This document shows positions 9,278-17,571 of a stretch of DNA of 64,000 nt, piece after piece (position 1 is the stretch's first letter; each line of letters starts with the position of its first letter). Position numbers and translations under genes: made by a program. The stretch spans positions 434,001-498,000 of the forward strand of contig NZ_JAIQDI010000001.1 in the NCBI RefSeq assembly GCF_020034665.1. Direction: 5' to 3'. Source of the stretch: Niabella beijingensis. GTDB taxonomy: Bacteria; Bacteroidota; Bacteroidia; Chitinophagales; Chitinophagaceae. Under the pieces are notes generated by a model. It made no database searches. It saw only the letters and a program-made list of their open reading frames with translations, and had not been told where the DNA came from.

Positions 9278-12058
9278 CTATTTTTTAAATAACTGCTGCA
9301 ACAGGGCCGGAGCCAACGCTTCGGTTGGCGCAAAGGCATTGCTGCTGATATACTTCTTCAGACTGTACAATAATTGCCTTGCCACAGGACGCTGATCCAG
9401 CTGGTGTTTCAGATCAATGGCTGAAACCAGTAATTTTCCCTTACCTACGCGTGCTTCAAACAACAGGCTGATCTTACGGGGATTGTTCCAATCGGGGATC
9501 ATCTGTACCAGCGGCTTAAATCCGAACGGGAAATACTCCAGCACCATGGGCCTTGAATGGGCTACAAGGTCCCACCACTGCCAGTCGGAATGAAAGGCCG
9601 TTGGAAAGAACTGTAAGGCCGGATGTTTCGGATCACAAAGGATCCCTAACAGGTTGGGCGGCATACCGGACCACACCGTGTTCCAGGAAATGCCCGAGAA
9701 CCCGGGTGCCGCATCGGTATTTACTTTTGCGGTATCGGCCAGCAACAATACACTACCTCCTTTCTCCAAAACCCTTGCCACCTGATCATCCCAGCTATCG
9801 GCTACCAGCACCTTACCCGGATCCACTTCCGGCTGTTTTTGCGGATATACCCATACATTCCAGTCATTATTGTAGTCCGTACCACGTATGCCGATCGTCA
9901 GCTTTAGCTGTACGGCCGTTTCAATCTTATCCAACGGAATGGCGATCTCTCCCAGCGTGAACAGGCTGCCCACCGGTATATCGGCCGGTGCAAAACTTCC
10001 CGAAGCATATACGGTGCCATCCTGGTAACAGAGCGACCATTCACCTGTAGCACCTTTCAGCGCAGCACTGTCGAAATTAGCAAACTGCGCCGTTGCCGTA
10101 AAAGTCTGTGCATTCGTCCAGGTAAAACCATCCGTTCTTAATAAAGGTACCCTGGTATTTTGAAACCTGCGGAAGGCCGCCGCTGTTGTATAAGGCTTGG
10201 GATCCCAGAAGATGTCTACCACACCTACCGGTGCGGTGCCCTGACCGGGAAAATCGTTCAATTGCAACATATGATAACCACCGAGTCCGGGTGTACGCAG
10301 GTAGGACTCCACTTCCTCTTTCTTCTGGATGACCTGGAATTTTCCCGAGGCCATCATAAAATCTTCCGCCTGGTCCAGCATGTTACGTTCGCGCAGCAGC
10401 TCCCGGAACAGTTCATAATTATACGGTTTCAATACACCCGTATATTTCGGAATTTCTTTAAAGTTGGGATACACACACCACTGACCGATCTCATGCGTGA
10501 TCATCGGCACCTTGTTCTTGACCACATAATCCGAATAATCATACCGGGTATCCAGCGCCTTTACATTGAAGCGGCTTTTGAGCCCTTCCTTCCAGCGGTG
10601 CGGCCGGGCACCATACAATACATGATAATCATTCGCATCAATAAGAGGGTACGCTGCACTTCCGGTATAAAGGCGTCGCGGGTCCAGCTGTTTCCAGTGC
10701 GTAACCTGCGCTGTAAGAAATTCCTTTACAGCCGGGCCTACCAGCTCATTACCTTCACAGAACATGATAAATGACGGGTGGTTGCCATAGGCATTTAAGA
10801 TGGCTTCACCCTCCCTGCGCAAAAATCCATTTACGGCGCTGTCCTTACCAATGGTAAACCGCCAGTCAGGATTTTCTACCTGCAGGTAAAAGCCCAGTTC
10901 ATCTGCTGCCTCAAAAGCCGCTTCCGGCGGGCACCAGGTATGAAAGCGCATCGCATTTAATCCATAATTCTTACAGGTGGTAAAGATCCGGACCCATTCC
11001 TTTTTATCTGCAGGCGGATAGCCGGTCAGCGGAAACTCTGAAGAGTTCACCGTTCCCCTGATGAATGACGGCCTTCCGTTAACGACAAAGCGGGTGCCTT
11101 GCGTTGCAAGATCACGCACACCGAAGGTCACTTCGGTTCCATCATTATATTGCTGTGCATTTCCGGTAGCGTTCAATGTCAGCTGCAACCGGTACAATGC
11201 GGGATTAAATTCATCCCATAACTGAACCGGTGTTCCCAGCGGTATTTCGGCAGTAACGGTAGACATAGAATCTGTCCCGGAAAAACGGAGGCTTCGTTCC
11301 GGAACCTGTTGCGGCGTTGCAGTATGCAGTACAATACCATTGCACCGTATTGTCCCCTCCACGGGTTTGCGGCTGCTGTTTTGAATATCGATCTTCAATT
11401 TTACCGTGCCTTTTGCTGCATCCGGATAGGCCTGTACACCGGCGATATGCACCTTGTCAAAAGCACGCAACTCTATTTTACCAATGATGCCGTTCCAGTT
11501 GGTTTGCGTTTCTGCACTGATGGCGTGCGCATATTCGATGTCATAGATCTTATCATTGTTGACCCGGATCCTTATCTTATTTTTCTTACCGGGTTTCAGC
11601 AACGAAGTCACCACATAACGATGCGGTACAGAAAGGCTCTCCCGCTTGCCGGCCGGCCGGTCGTTGACCCATACATCGGTTTGCCAGTGCGCCCGTTCAA
11701 GAAAAAGCTCTACTTCTTTATCGTTCCACTGCTCCGGCACTTCGATCTCTTTTTCATACCAGGCAATGCCCTTATACTCAAAAGCACGCGTTAAACGCAG
11801 GGAGGTCATCCCCTGTGTCTTGTATCCTTTACCCGCCTGGTCCGTAGACCCCGGCAATGTGATCGTTTCCGCCAGGGATGGCAGCAATTGTACACCATTA
11901 CTGTTAACGCCGGTTTCAAAGGGGTCGAGTTTAAACTTCCACACGCCTTCCAGGCCCAGGGCTTTGCGGGAGGAAGGGGTATACGGCTGTGCCTGTGTCG
12001 TAAACACGATGCCCAGCAATAAGGCCGTTATCCAATAAACCGGAATGCTTCTCATCAT
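9278..12058 (-). CDS. Glycoside hydrolase family 2 enzyme
   Basis: A complete 926-residue GH2 with signal peptide (MMRSIPVYW... ending TTQAQP). The N-terminal sugar-binding domain contains ETQTNWNGIIG (183-193). An Ig-like domain follows, then the catalytic barrel with acid/base Glu438 (FCEGNELVG) and nucleophile Glu523 (THEIGQWCVYP). A long C-terminal extension (about 660-926) ends in a GKGKLLVSAIDL segment also found in the partial GH2 at the left edge. Expected activity is removal of a beta-linked terminal sugar (galactose, glucuronate or mannose) in the periplasm. It lies 22 bp from the GH30 upstream and 18 bp from the GH88 downstream, so it is probably co-transcribed with them. Confidence 0.92.
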   Translation of the reverse strand: MMRSIPVYWITALLLGIVFTTQAQPYTPSSRKALGLEGVWKFKLDPFETGVNSNGVQLLPSLAETITLPGSTDQAGKGYKTQGMTSLRLTRAFEYKGIAWYEKEIEVPEQWNDKEVELFLERAHWQTDVWVNDRPAGKRESLSVPHRYVVTSLLKPGKKNKIRIRVNNDKIYDIEYAHAISAETQTNWNGIIGKIELRAFDKVHIAGVQAYPDAAKGTVKLKIDIQNSSRKPVEGTIRCNGIVLHTATPQQVPERSLRFSGTDSMSTVTAEIPLGTPVQLWDEFNPALYRLQLTLNATGNAQQYNDGTEVTFGVRDLATQGTRFVVNGRPSFIRGTVNSSEFPLTGYPPADKKEWVRIFTTCKNYGLNAMRFHTWCPPEAAFEAADELGFYLQVENPDWRFTIGKDSAVNGFLRREGEAILNAYGNHPSFIMFCEGNELVGPAVKEFLTAQVTHWKQLDPRRLYTGSAAYPLIDANDYHVLYGARPHRWKEGLKSRFNVKALDTRYDYSDYVVKNKVPMITHEIGQWCVYPNFKEIPKYTGVLKPYNYELFRELLRERNMLDQAEDFMMASGKFQVIQKKEEVESYLRTPGLGGYHMLQLNDFPGQGTAPVGVVDIFWDPKPYTTAAAFRRFQNTRVPLLRTDGFTWTNAQTFTATAQFANFDSAALKGATGEWSLCYQDGTVYASGSFAPADIPVGSLFTLGEIAIPLDKIETAVQLKLTIGIRGTDYNNDWNVWVYPQKQPEVDPGKVLVADSWDDQVARVLEKGGSVLLLADTAKVNTDAAPGFSGISWNTVWSGMPPNLLGILCDPKHPALQFFPTAFHSDWQWWDLVAHSRPMVLEYFPFGFKPLVQMIPDWNNPRKISLLFEARVGKGKLLVSAIDLKHQLDQRPVARQLLYSLKKYISSNAFAPTEALAPALLQQLFKK

Positions 12059-12080
12059 CTGCTCAAAAACTTTTTTATTA

Positions 12081-13706
12081 TTACTGGTAGAGCCCGGTTA
12101 CGGTCACCACGGATTTAGCTGGCAGCCGTATTTCGCGGGCATTTGCTATCGAATGTTTCAGGTTCTGTGTGTCATCTGTGGTATAAGTAGTAACGGAACT
12201 ATCTGTCATTCCATTTAATTGTACGGTCTGTTCCTGGTTCCACGGATTGATCAGTACCACGACCGTCTTCCTTTTATTCACCTCTTTATACGCTGATACA
12301 AGGACATTCCCTGTATCCGTTTTCCCTGAAACCGTTGCAGCGATCCGTTTCATTCCCGGCCGCACAAAACGGGCAAAATTACCAAAGACCCAGAGTTGTT
12401 TTGAGTCTGAAACAATGCCGTCTGTTTTGCAACCCGGTACATCTATCCTGCCGGACGGGGCATTGATATACACCAGCGCATCACTGTAATCGTAAGGGCT
12501 CATGGCCAGCCACCACTGCCAGGATGTTGTGTTGGCCACCGTAAGATCATGGTGGATCACTTTTGCTACATATAATCCGTAATCGATACCGGTATTACGC
12601 GGTGCACCGCTGTATTGATTGCAGATATTACCAAGGATACCGAACTCTGTTTGCCATGTTTGCAAAGGCGCCAGTTGCTGCACTACAGAACGCACCTGCT
12701 GCCGGGTGGTAACAGCTGTAGCATCCGGACAGGTACTAAAATAACTATGTGCAGAAATAATGCCGGCAACCTGCGGCAGGCTACCGATATAGGTAGGTGT
12801 TCCCGGTTCAAAGAACTGACGGGCCTGATCGCCGCAGCCTTCTTCATTTTTACCAAAGATATAATCCCACTGCCCGGCTTCACCCACTACGATCTTTGCG
12901 CTTGTATTTTCCATCTTTGGAGCAATGGCCTTTACCAAATCAGCGATCTCCGTATTCACTGCCTGTGTACCTTCCTGGCCGGCTCCGTCGGCCTTTCCCC
13001 ACTTCCATTGCGGCTCATTTACCGGGCTCAGAAAATCGAACTTAAAATGATCCGTCACCTTTGCTAAAAAACCGGCATAGGCATCCATCATCCCATCTTT
13101 TATGTTCATTCGCGTGCCGCCGGAGGCATTATAAGCCTTTCCGTTCTGCGTCATGAAAACAGGAGGTGTCAGCGAAAAGCCCAGTGTATAAGCAACACCC
13201 CGTTTTTTTGCTGCTTCCAAAAACCATTGCTGTCCTTGTTGTTTGTTCCAATCATAAGAACCATCGGCATTCATAAAACATTCCTCTCTCCGCCATTCGT
13301 CTTTTATATTGCTCGCGGTGCCCTGTTCAAAACTTCCGCCACCGATATTAAAGCGCCACAGGGAAAGGCCGATGCCTTCCGGACTTCCATCTTTTAAGGT
13401 ATCCATGCTGAAAAGCAGGTCGGCTATTTTGTTCTTTTTTTGTTCATCCTGCCAGTTGCCGATAAACTTTGCCGTCCAGCAATCCGAAGCACCAAAACTG
13501 TGCATTGTCTGCTGTTCCTGTGAAGGATAGAGTGTCACTATTATTTTTTCCGGGGGCAAAATGGCACCGGGTTTATCACCTGCGGGCTTTTTATCACAGG
13601 CCCAGGGAAGTGACAGCACATGCATCAGCACAAATACACACCCTGCTTTTTTTATAATTCGTTTTATCGTCCGTTTAGCTGCTGGTCTCTTTTTTAAAAA
13701 TATCAT
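12081..13706 (-). CDS. GH30-family O-glycosyl hydrolase, lipoprotein
   Basis: The start is set at the ATG at 13706 (541 residues); a longer frame reaches 13811, but only the shorter form gives a plausible lipoprotein signal (SLPWACDKK, Cys37). The GH30 hallmarks are the FGASDCWTAKFIG N-terminus, FNIGGGSFEQG, acid/base Glu231 in SPVNEPQWKW and nucleophile Glu354 in WQTEFGILG. A WQWWLAMSPYDYSDALVY barrel segment and a C-terminal beta-sandwich follow. The family covers beta-glucosylceramidase, xylanase, beta-1,6-glucanase and endo-beta-1,6-galactanase; the visible pattern fits the broad O-glycosyl hydrolase group often linked to galactan. It is probably surface-anchored, acting with the SusC/D systems upstream. 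Confidence 0.88.
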   Translation of the reverse strand: MIFLKKRPAAKRTIKRIIKKAGCVFVLMHVLSLPWACDKKPAGDKPGAILPPEKIIVTLYPSQEQQTMHSFGASDCWTAKFIGNWQDEQKKNKIADLLFSMDTLKDGSPEGIGLSLWRFNIGGGSFEQGTASNIKDEWRREECFMNADGSYDWNKQQGQQWFLEAAKKRGVAYTLGFSLTPPVFMTQNGKAYNASGGTRMNIKDGMMDAYAGFLAKVTDHFKFDFLSPVNEPQWKWGKADGAGQEGTQAVNTEIADLVKAIAPKMENTSAKIVVGEAGQWDYIFGKNEEGCGDQARQFFEPGTPTYIGSLPQVAGIISAHSYFSTCPDATAVTTRQQVRSVVQQLAPLQTWQTEFGILGNICNQYSGAPRNTGIDYGLYVAKVIHHDLTVANTTSWQWWLAMSPYDYSDALVYINAPSGRIDVPGCKTDGIVSDSKQLWVFGNFARFVRPGMKRIAATVSGKTDTGNVLVSAYKEVNKRKTVVVLINPWNQEQTVQLNGMTDSSVTTYTTDDTQNLKHSIANAREIRLPAKSVVTVTGLYQ

Positions 13707-13831
13707 CCGATTATTTGTTAGCGTCCTTAAAGCGAAGGACAGTTTATAGTTCCCGTAGCGCATGAATGTTCCGCAGATCAAACAGTGAAACAAAAGATCA
13801 GCGCTAATCACCGGAAAAATCGATTGTCCTC

Positions 13832-15439
13832 CTAATTCCCCGTTCGTACGATCCGGAACCGTTGCAGCACCAGGTCGTAAGAAGCTTTATAGGTACCGGC
13901 CGGACTCGTTGAAAAGCCCCAGTTGGCCCCGCCGGTGCTGGCACCTACCGCCCCCACGGTGGTGATCAGATCTCCATAATCATCTTTCATAGCGGCACGC
14001 GCTGCTGCCAGGCGGAACCATCCCCTTCCCCACACATCCCCGCCCAAAGCGGCCAAAGGTGCATTCAGACTCATATTTGACGACCCTCCGGTTGTTTGAA
14101 ATGTTCCGGTAAATAAATATTTGTTATCGGGATCCCTTACTAATTTGGGCGAAGTTCCCGCTTCCGTCCAGCCACCGGCGCTACCCGTAATGGTAGGTCC
14201 GGTTACTGAAAGATACTGCCAGGGGCTGGCATCGGACCAGCCCGGATATTTTACCGCATCCACCGGTAATGCAGGTGTATAAGGTACGGCGCTTATCGTC
14301 CGGTTCGTCATATCAACAGTAACGTGATAATACCCTTTCTGCGTTACCGGAAGCTTAAAGCCGGCCTCCTGCAGGTTTACCGTAAGCGTTCCCGGCGCCG
14401 CTGAATTTGAACCGATGACGTTGCCGCCATCCAGTGTATAATTGATCCCTGCCTGGGTTCCTCCTGTATTGTTAAATGGTTTGTCGTTACCCATGAATGC
14501 TACAAACCGGATATTTTCTGCGCCTGAAGCGGGATAATAATAGTCTATAAGAAAGCTGTTGGCACCCTGCTTTTTCATGGAGTAAATCGTACCAATGCCC
14601 CTGCAACCACCGGCCTGGTCATATCCCTGTGCAGTCACCTCTGTTGCATTCAGCGCATCGGATAAATAAAGGCGATCGATATATCCTACACTTACTTCCC
14701 CGCCCATTGTTTTTTTATTACCGCTGGCATCGGTCGATCGGATAATATACTGATACAATCCCGGTTTACCCGCGGGCAGCTCCAGGCTCCTGGTCAATGT
14801 ATATTGTTTTTTTGCTGCATCATCTGCGGGTGTAATCTTTTCATAAAGATCCACCGGCTCACCATCCGCCGCCGCTCCCCATAGTTTAAGTTCGATGTCA
14901 TTAATCTCCCGGTCTTTGACAGTGGCTTCAAAGTCAACCTTAACGGGGTCTGCCGAAAATCCGAGGAATTTGGTCACAGTAGGTTTTACCACCTCGATAT
15001 TCGGTGGCAGCTCATCCGGATCATAGCCCGGAATCAGGTTTTCAGAAGAAAGATCTTCTACCGTCACGTATTTTTTGATCAACCCGCCCTGACTGTTGGT
15101 GATCAGGAATTCCAGCGTATGCTGGGTACGGTTCACATCTTTGGGCACCAGGAAACTGTCCTGTATGGAAAACGATGCCCGGTTGCTGACATTAAAAGCC
15201 GTATCCAGCTGCCATTCACCGTTTTTCAGCTGTACGGTTTCAATTCCCTTCTCATCTTTGATCACCGCCTGCACAGCTACTTTATATTTTGGACCGATCC
15301 AGTGCAAGCGGGCACTGGCGCCTTCCAGCATGGGCAACGGAGTAGTTGCACCCGGAGGAAAGGTAAGTGCCTTATTGCAGGCGACAAACAGCCACAGCAG
15401 GTTCAGTCCAATAAACAGTATACTATATATTCTTTTCAT
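13832..15439 (-). CDS. SusE/SusF-position surface glycan-binding lipoprotein
   Basis: A 535-residue lipoprotein: signal MKRIYSILFIGLNLLWLF with lipobox FVAC and Cys21 followed by Asn-Lys. The body is all-beta, Ig-like repeats (roughly 40-130 and 150-250). A C-terminal part (about 260-535) is rich in Gly, Thr and aromatic residues, ending YDLVLQRFRIV. No catalytic motif is visible. Its position directly downstream of a SusC/SusD pair and upstream of the enzymes is that of SusE/SusF-type glycan-binding lipoproteins. The call rests on position and architecture, not on a recognised family. The 112-bp tandem repeat lies between it and the SusD gene. Confidence 0.65.
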   Translation of the reverse strand: MKRIYSILFIGLNLLWLFVACNKALTFPPGATTPLPMLEGASARLHWIGPKYKVAVQAVIKDEKGIETVQLKNGEWQLDTAFNVSNRASFSIQDSFLVPKDVNRTQHTLEFLITNSQGGLIKKYVTVEDLSSENLIPGYDPDELPPNIEVVKPTVTKFLGFSADPVKVDFEATVKDREINDIELKLWGAAADGEPVDLYEKITPADDAAKKQYTLTRSLELPAGKPGLYQYIIRSTDASGNKKTMGGEVSVGYIDRLYLSDALNATEVTAQGYDQAGGCRGIGTIYSMKKQGANSFLIDYYYPASGAENIRFVAFMGNDKPFNNTGGTQAGINYTLDGGNVIGSNSAAPGTLTVNLQEAGFKLPVTQKGYYHVTVDMTNRTISAVPYTPALPVDAVKYPGWSDASPWQYLSVTGPTITGSAGGWTEAGTSPKLVRDPDNKYLFTGTFQTTGGSSNMSLNAPLAALGGDVWGRGWFRLAAARAAMKDDYGDLITTVGAVGASTGGANWGFSTSPAGTYKASYDLVLQRFRIVRTGN

Positions 15440-15510
15440 AAATCGCCTATTTTAACATTCAATACGATTAAAACATTAAGAAGTCAATCAGCAATAAGAC
15501 CTTGATCATC

Positions 15511-15842
15511 TATAATTGAAACATTAAGAACTTAAGTAACATTAAGACCTTCATCACCTTAAATCCTTAATGGTTCAAACAACGCTAATATCATCAGGAT
15601 TCCATCCACCTTAACGATCACTTATAATTCAAACATTAAGAACTTAAGTAGTAGTAAGACCTTCATCACCTTAACTCCTTAATGGCTCAAACAGCGCCAA
15701 CATCATCAGGATTCCATCCACTTTAACAATCACTTATAATTAAACATTAAGAAGTTAAGTAGCATTAAGACCTTCATCACCTTAAATCCTTAATGGTTCA
15801 AACAACGCCAACAGCATAATGCCCTATTCACCTTAACAATCA
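15511..15842. repeat. Three tandem copies of a 112-bp repeat inside the operon
   Basis: TATAATT followed by AACATTAAGAA recurs at 15511, 15623 and 15735, an exact period of 112 bp. The first two copies differ at about 11 of 112 positions; the third has small deletions and a diverged end. A degenerate partial unit precedes them (about 15447-15490). The period is not a multiple of three and no reading frame runs through it. The array fills the gap between SusD and the SusE-position gene and ends at the SusD stop codon, so it would be transcribed as a spacer in the operon mRNA. The whole gap 15440-15839 holds nothing else recognisable. Confidence 0.85.
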
Positions 15843-17561
15843 CCAGCCCGGTGCCTGTGTAAGGTTCCCGTTGCTTTTCAATACTTCCTGTTCCGGAATG
15901 GGGTACCAGTACATCTTTGGCTGAAAGATCCGGTCCTCTGCTTTCCGTACCAGGTAGTTGAAGGTACCTTCCGGCGTCTTTGTGATCTGCATGGCCATCA
16001 GGGGCTGGTTCTCTGTCTGCTCGGCAATCTTCCATCTCCGCACATCAAAAAAGCGGTGCTCTTCAAATGCCAGTTCCACCCTGCGTTCATTGCGGATACG
16101 TGCCCGCATCTCTTCTTTTGAAAGACCCGGAGGCAACAAGGGCAGGCCCACACCCGGCCGTTGCCGCACACGATCCACCGCTGCCTTTGCGGTCATGGAA
16201 TAACCACTGGCAGCTTCCGGTCCATACGCTTCATTCATAGCCTCGGCATAATCCAATAGTATTTCAGCATACCGGAACAGCACCCAGGTATGCACACTGC
16301 TGGTGTTCTTTTCCAGATCCAGGCCTTCATCAATGAACTTACGTAGATAATACCCCGTTGTTGTGGCGTTAAGCTTGCCCAACCCATCCAACCCGCCTAC
16401 CCAACTTTCTACCGGACGGTTTTTGAAGGTGGTATTATTGGTAAGGACCGACATACCCAGCCGGGGATCTCGTCCGGCATAAGGATTGGCCGGATCATAG
16501 CCCGAGCCGGGCTCGCCGATCGCCATACCGGTGGCCTTCATCTCATAGGCGTCCACCAGGTTTTGCGAAGGACAGGTACTGCCCTCTCCACCCTGACTGT
16601 AGCCTACCGGGTAGTTCATCCGCTCAAAATCATTGCGGGCCCAGCCCTGTATGGCAAAGATGACTTCCGTATTTCCATCAGCACCATTGCCCAACCGGAA
16701 TAAACCGCTGTAGCTGTTGTGCAATCCATATTTCCCCAATGCGATCACATCGTGCGCCGCCTTCGCAGCAGCGATCCATTTTTCAACATCTCCCGAAGGA
16801 TTATTGAGCGGGCTGGCCGCATACAATAACAGGCGGGCTTTCAGCGCCAGTGCTGTACCCTGTGTAAGCCTTCCCCGCCATTTCTCGGAGGAAAAGCCCA
16901 CCCAGGTATCTTTTAGCTGGAGATACGCGCTGTCACATTCAGCCTTTATAAATTCGGCACATGCGTCAAATGGCTGCCGCCGGAACTGTTTCAGCTCTTC
17001 ATCCGTATACGTGGATTTATCCACCAGCGGTACACCACCATACCGTTTGATGAGCTCAAAATAATACAGGGCCCGCAACAACCGCACTTCTGCACGCAGC
17101 CACGCTATATCTTTTACATTGGCCTCATAACTGCTTTTATTGGCCGGATCCAGCGTATCCCGGTAAATGATTTGTTTGTAGTTCACTGAGTTTTCCAGGA
17201 ACAGGTTGGCCCTGCGGATGCCCTGGTAAAAAAAACTCCAGCAATCTTCCGGATTGGACACGGCCGTCCAGGTGCCGGTATTGTATTTCTGAATGGCGGA
17301 GGCCGGAATCGCATGATCCGCCTCATCGCTGGCAGCAGCCAGCATGGCATTATCGATGCGTTGAAAGCCAAAGCGGTTGTACAGGAAAGCGTATACGCCG
17401 ATGCCTGCCTGCTGCATACGATCATAATTCACAAACACCTCATCTTCCTTATAGTTGGATTCTACTTCACGGTCTAAAAATTTCTTGCAGCTGCTGTTTG
17501 CTACTGTCAGCAGCAATACCAGGCAGCTGATCCAAACCGGTTTTATATTCATTGCTTTCAT
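15840..17561 (-). CDS. SusD/RagB-family glycan-binding lipoprotein
   Basis: A 573-residue lipoprotein with lipobox NSSC (Cys25, followed by Lys-Lys). It shows the SusD pattern: an N-terminal helical TPR-like region (YFELIKRYGGVPLVDKS about 165-185, LKARLLLYAASPL) and a C-terminal segment with RNERRVELAFEEHRFFDVRRWKIAE and PIPEQEVLKSNGNLTQAPGW. SusD caps the SusC pore outside the cell and binds the oligosaccharide. It starts 10 bp after the SusC at 17572-20424, its obvious partner. Confidence 0.95.
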   Translation of the reverse strand: MKAMNIKPVWISCLVLLLTVANSSCKKFLDREVESNYKEDEVFVNYDRMQQAGIGVYAFLYNRFGFQRIDNAMLAAASDEADHAIPASAIQKYNTGTWTAVSNPEDCWSFFYQGIRRANLFLENSVNYKQIIYRDTLDPANKSSYEANVKDIAWLRAEVRLLRALYYFELIKRYGGVPLVDKSTYTDEELKQFRRQPFDACAEFIKAECDSAYLQLKDTWVGFSSEKWRGRLTQGTALALKARLLLYAASPLNNPSGDVEKWIAAAKAAHDVIALGKYGLHNSYSGLFRLGNGADGNTEVIFAIQGWARNDFERMNYPVGYSQGGEGSTCPSQNLVDAYEMKATGMAIGEPGSGYDPANPYAGRDPRLGMSVLTNNTTFKNRPVESWVGGLDGLGKLNATTTGYYLRKFIDEGLDLEKNTSSVHTWVLFRYAEILLDYAEAMNEAYGPEAASGYSMTAKAAVDRVRQRPGVGLPLLPPGLSKEEMRARIRNERRVELAFEEHRFFDVRRWKIAEQTENQPLMAMQITKTPEGTFNYLVRKAEDRIFQPKMYWYPIPEQEVLKSNGNLTQAPGW

Positions 17562-17571
17562 GCGCTCCGTT

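Noticed and set aside
15447-15842. Repeats taken as a CRISPR array
   Set aside because: The units are 112 bp, directly abutting and similar throughout; there is no alternation of constant repeat with unique spacers.
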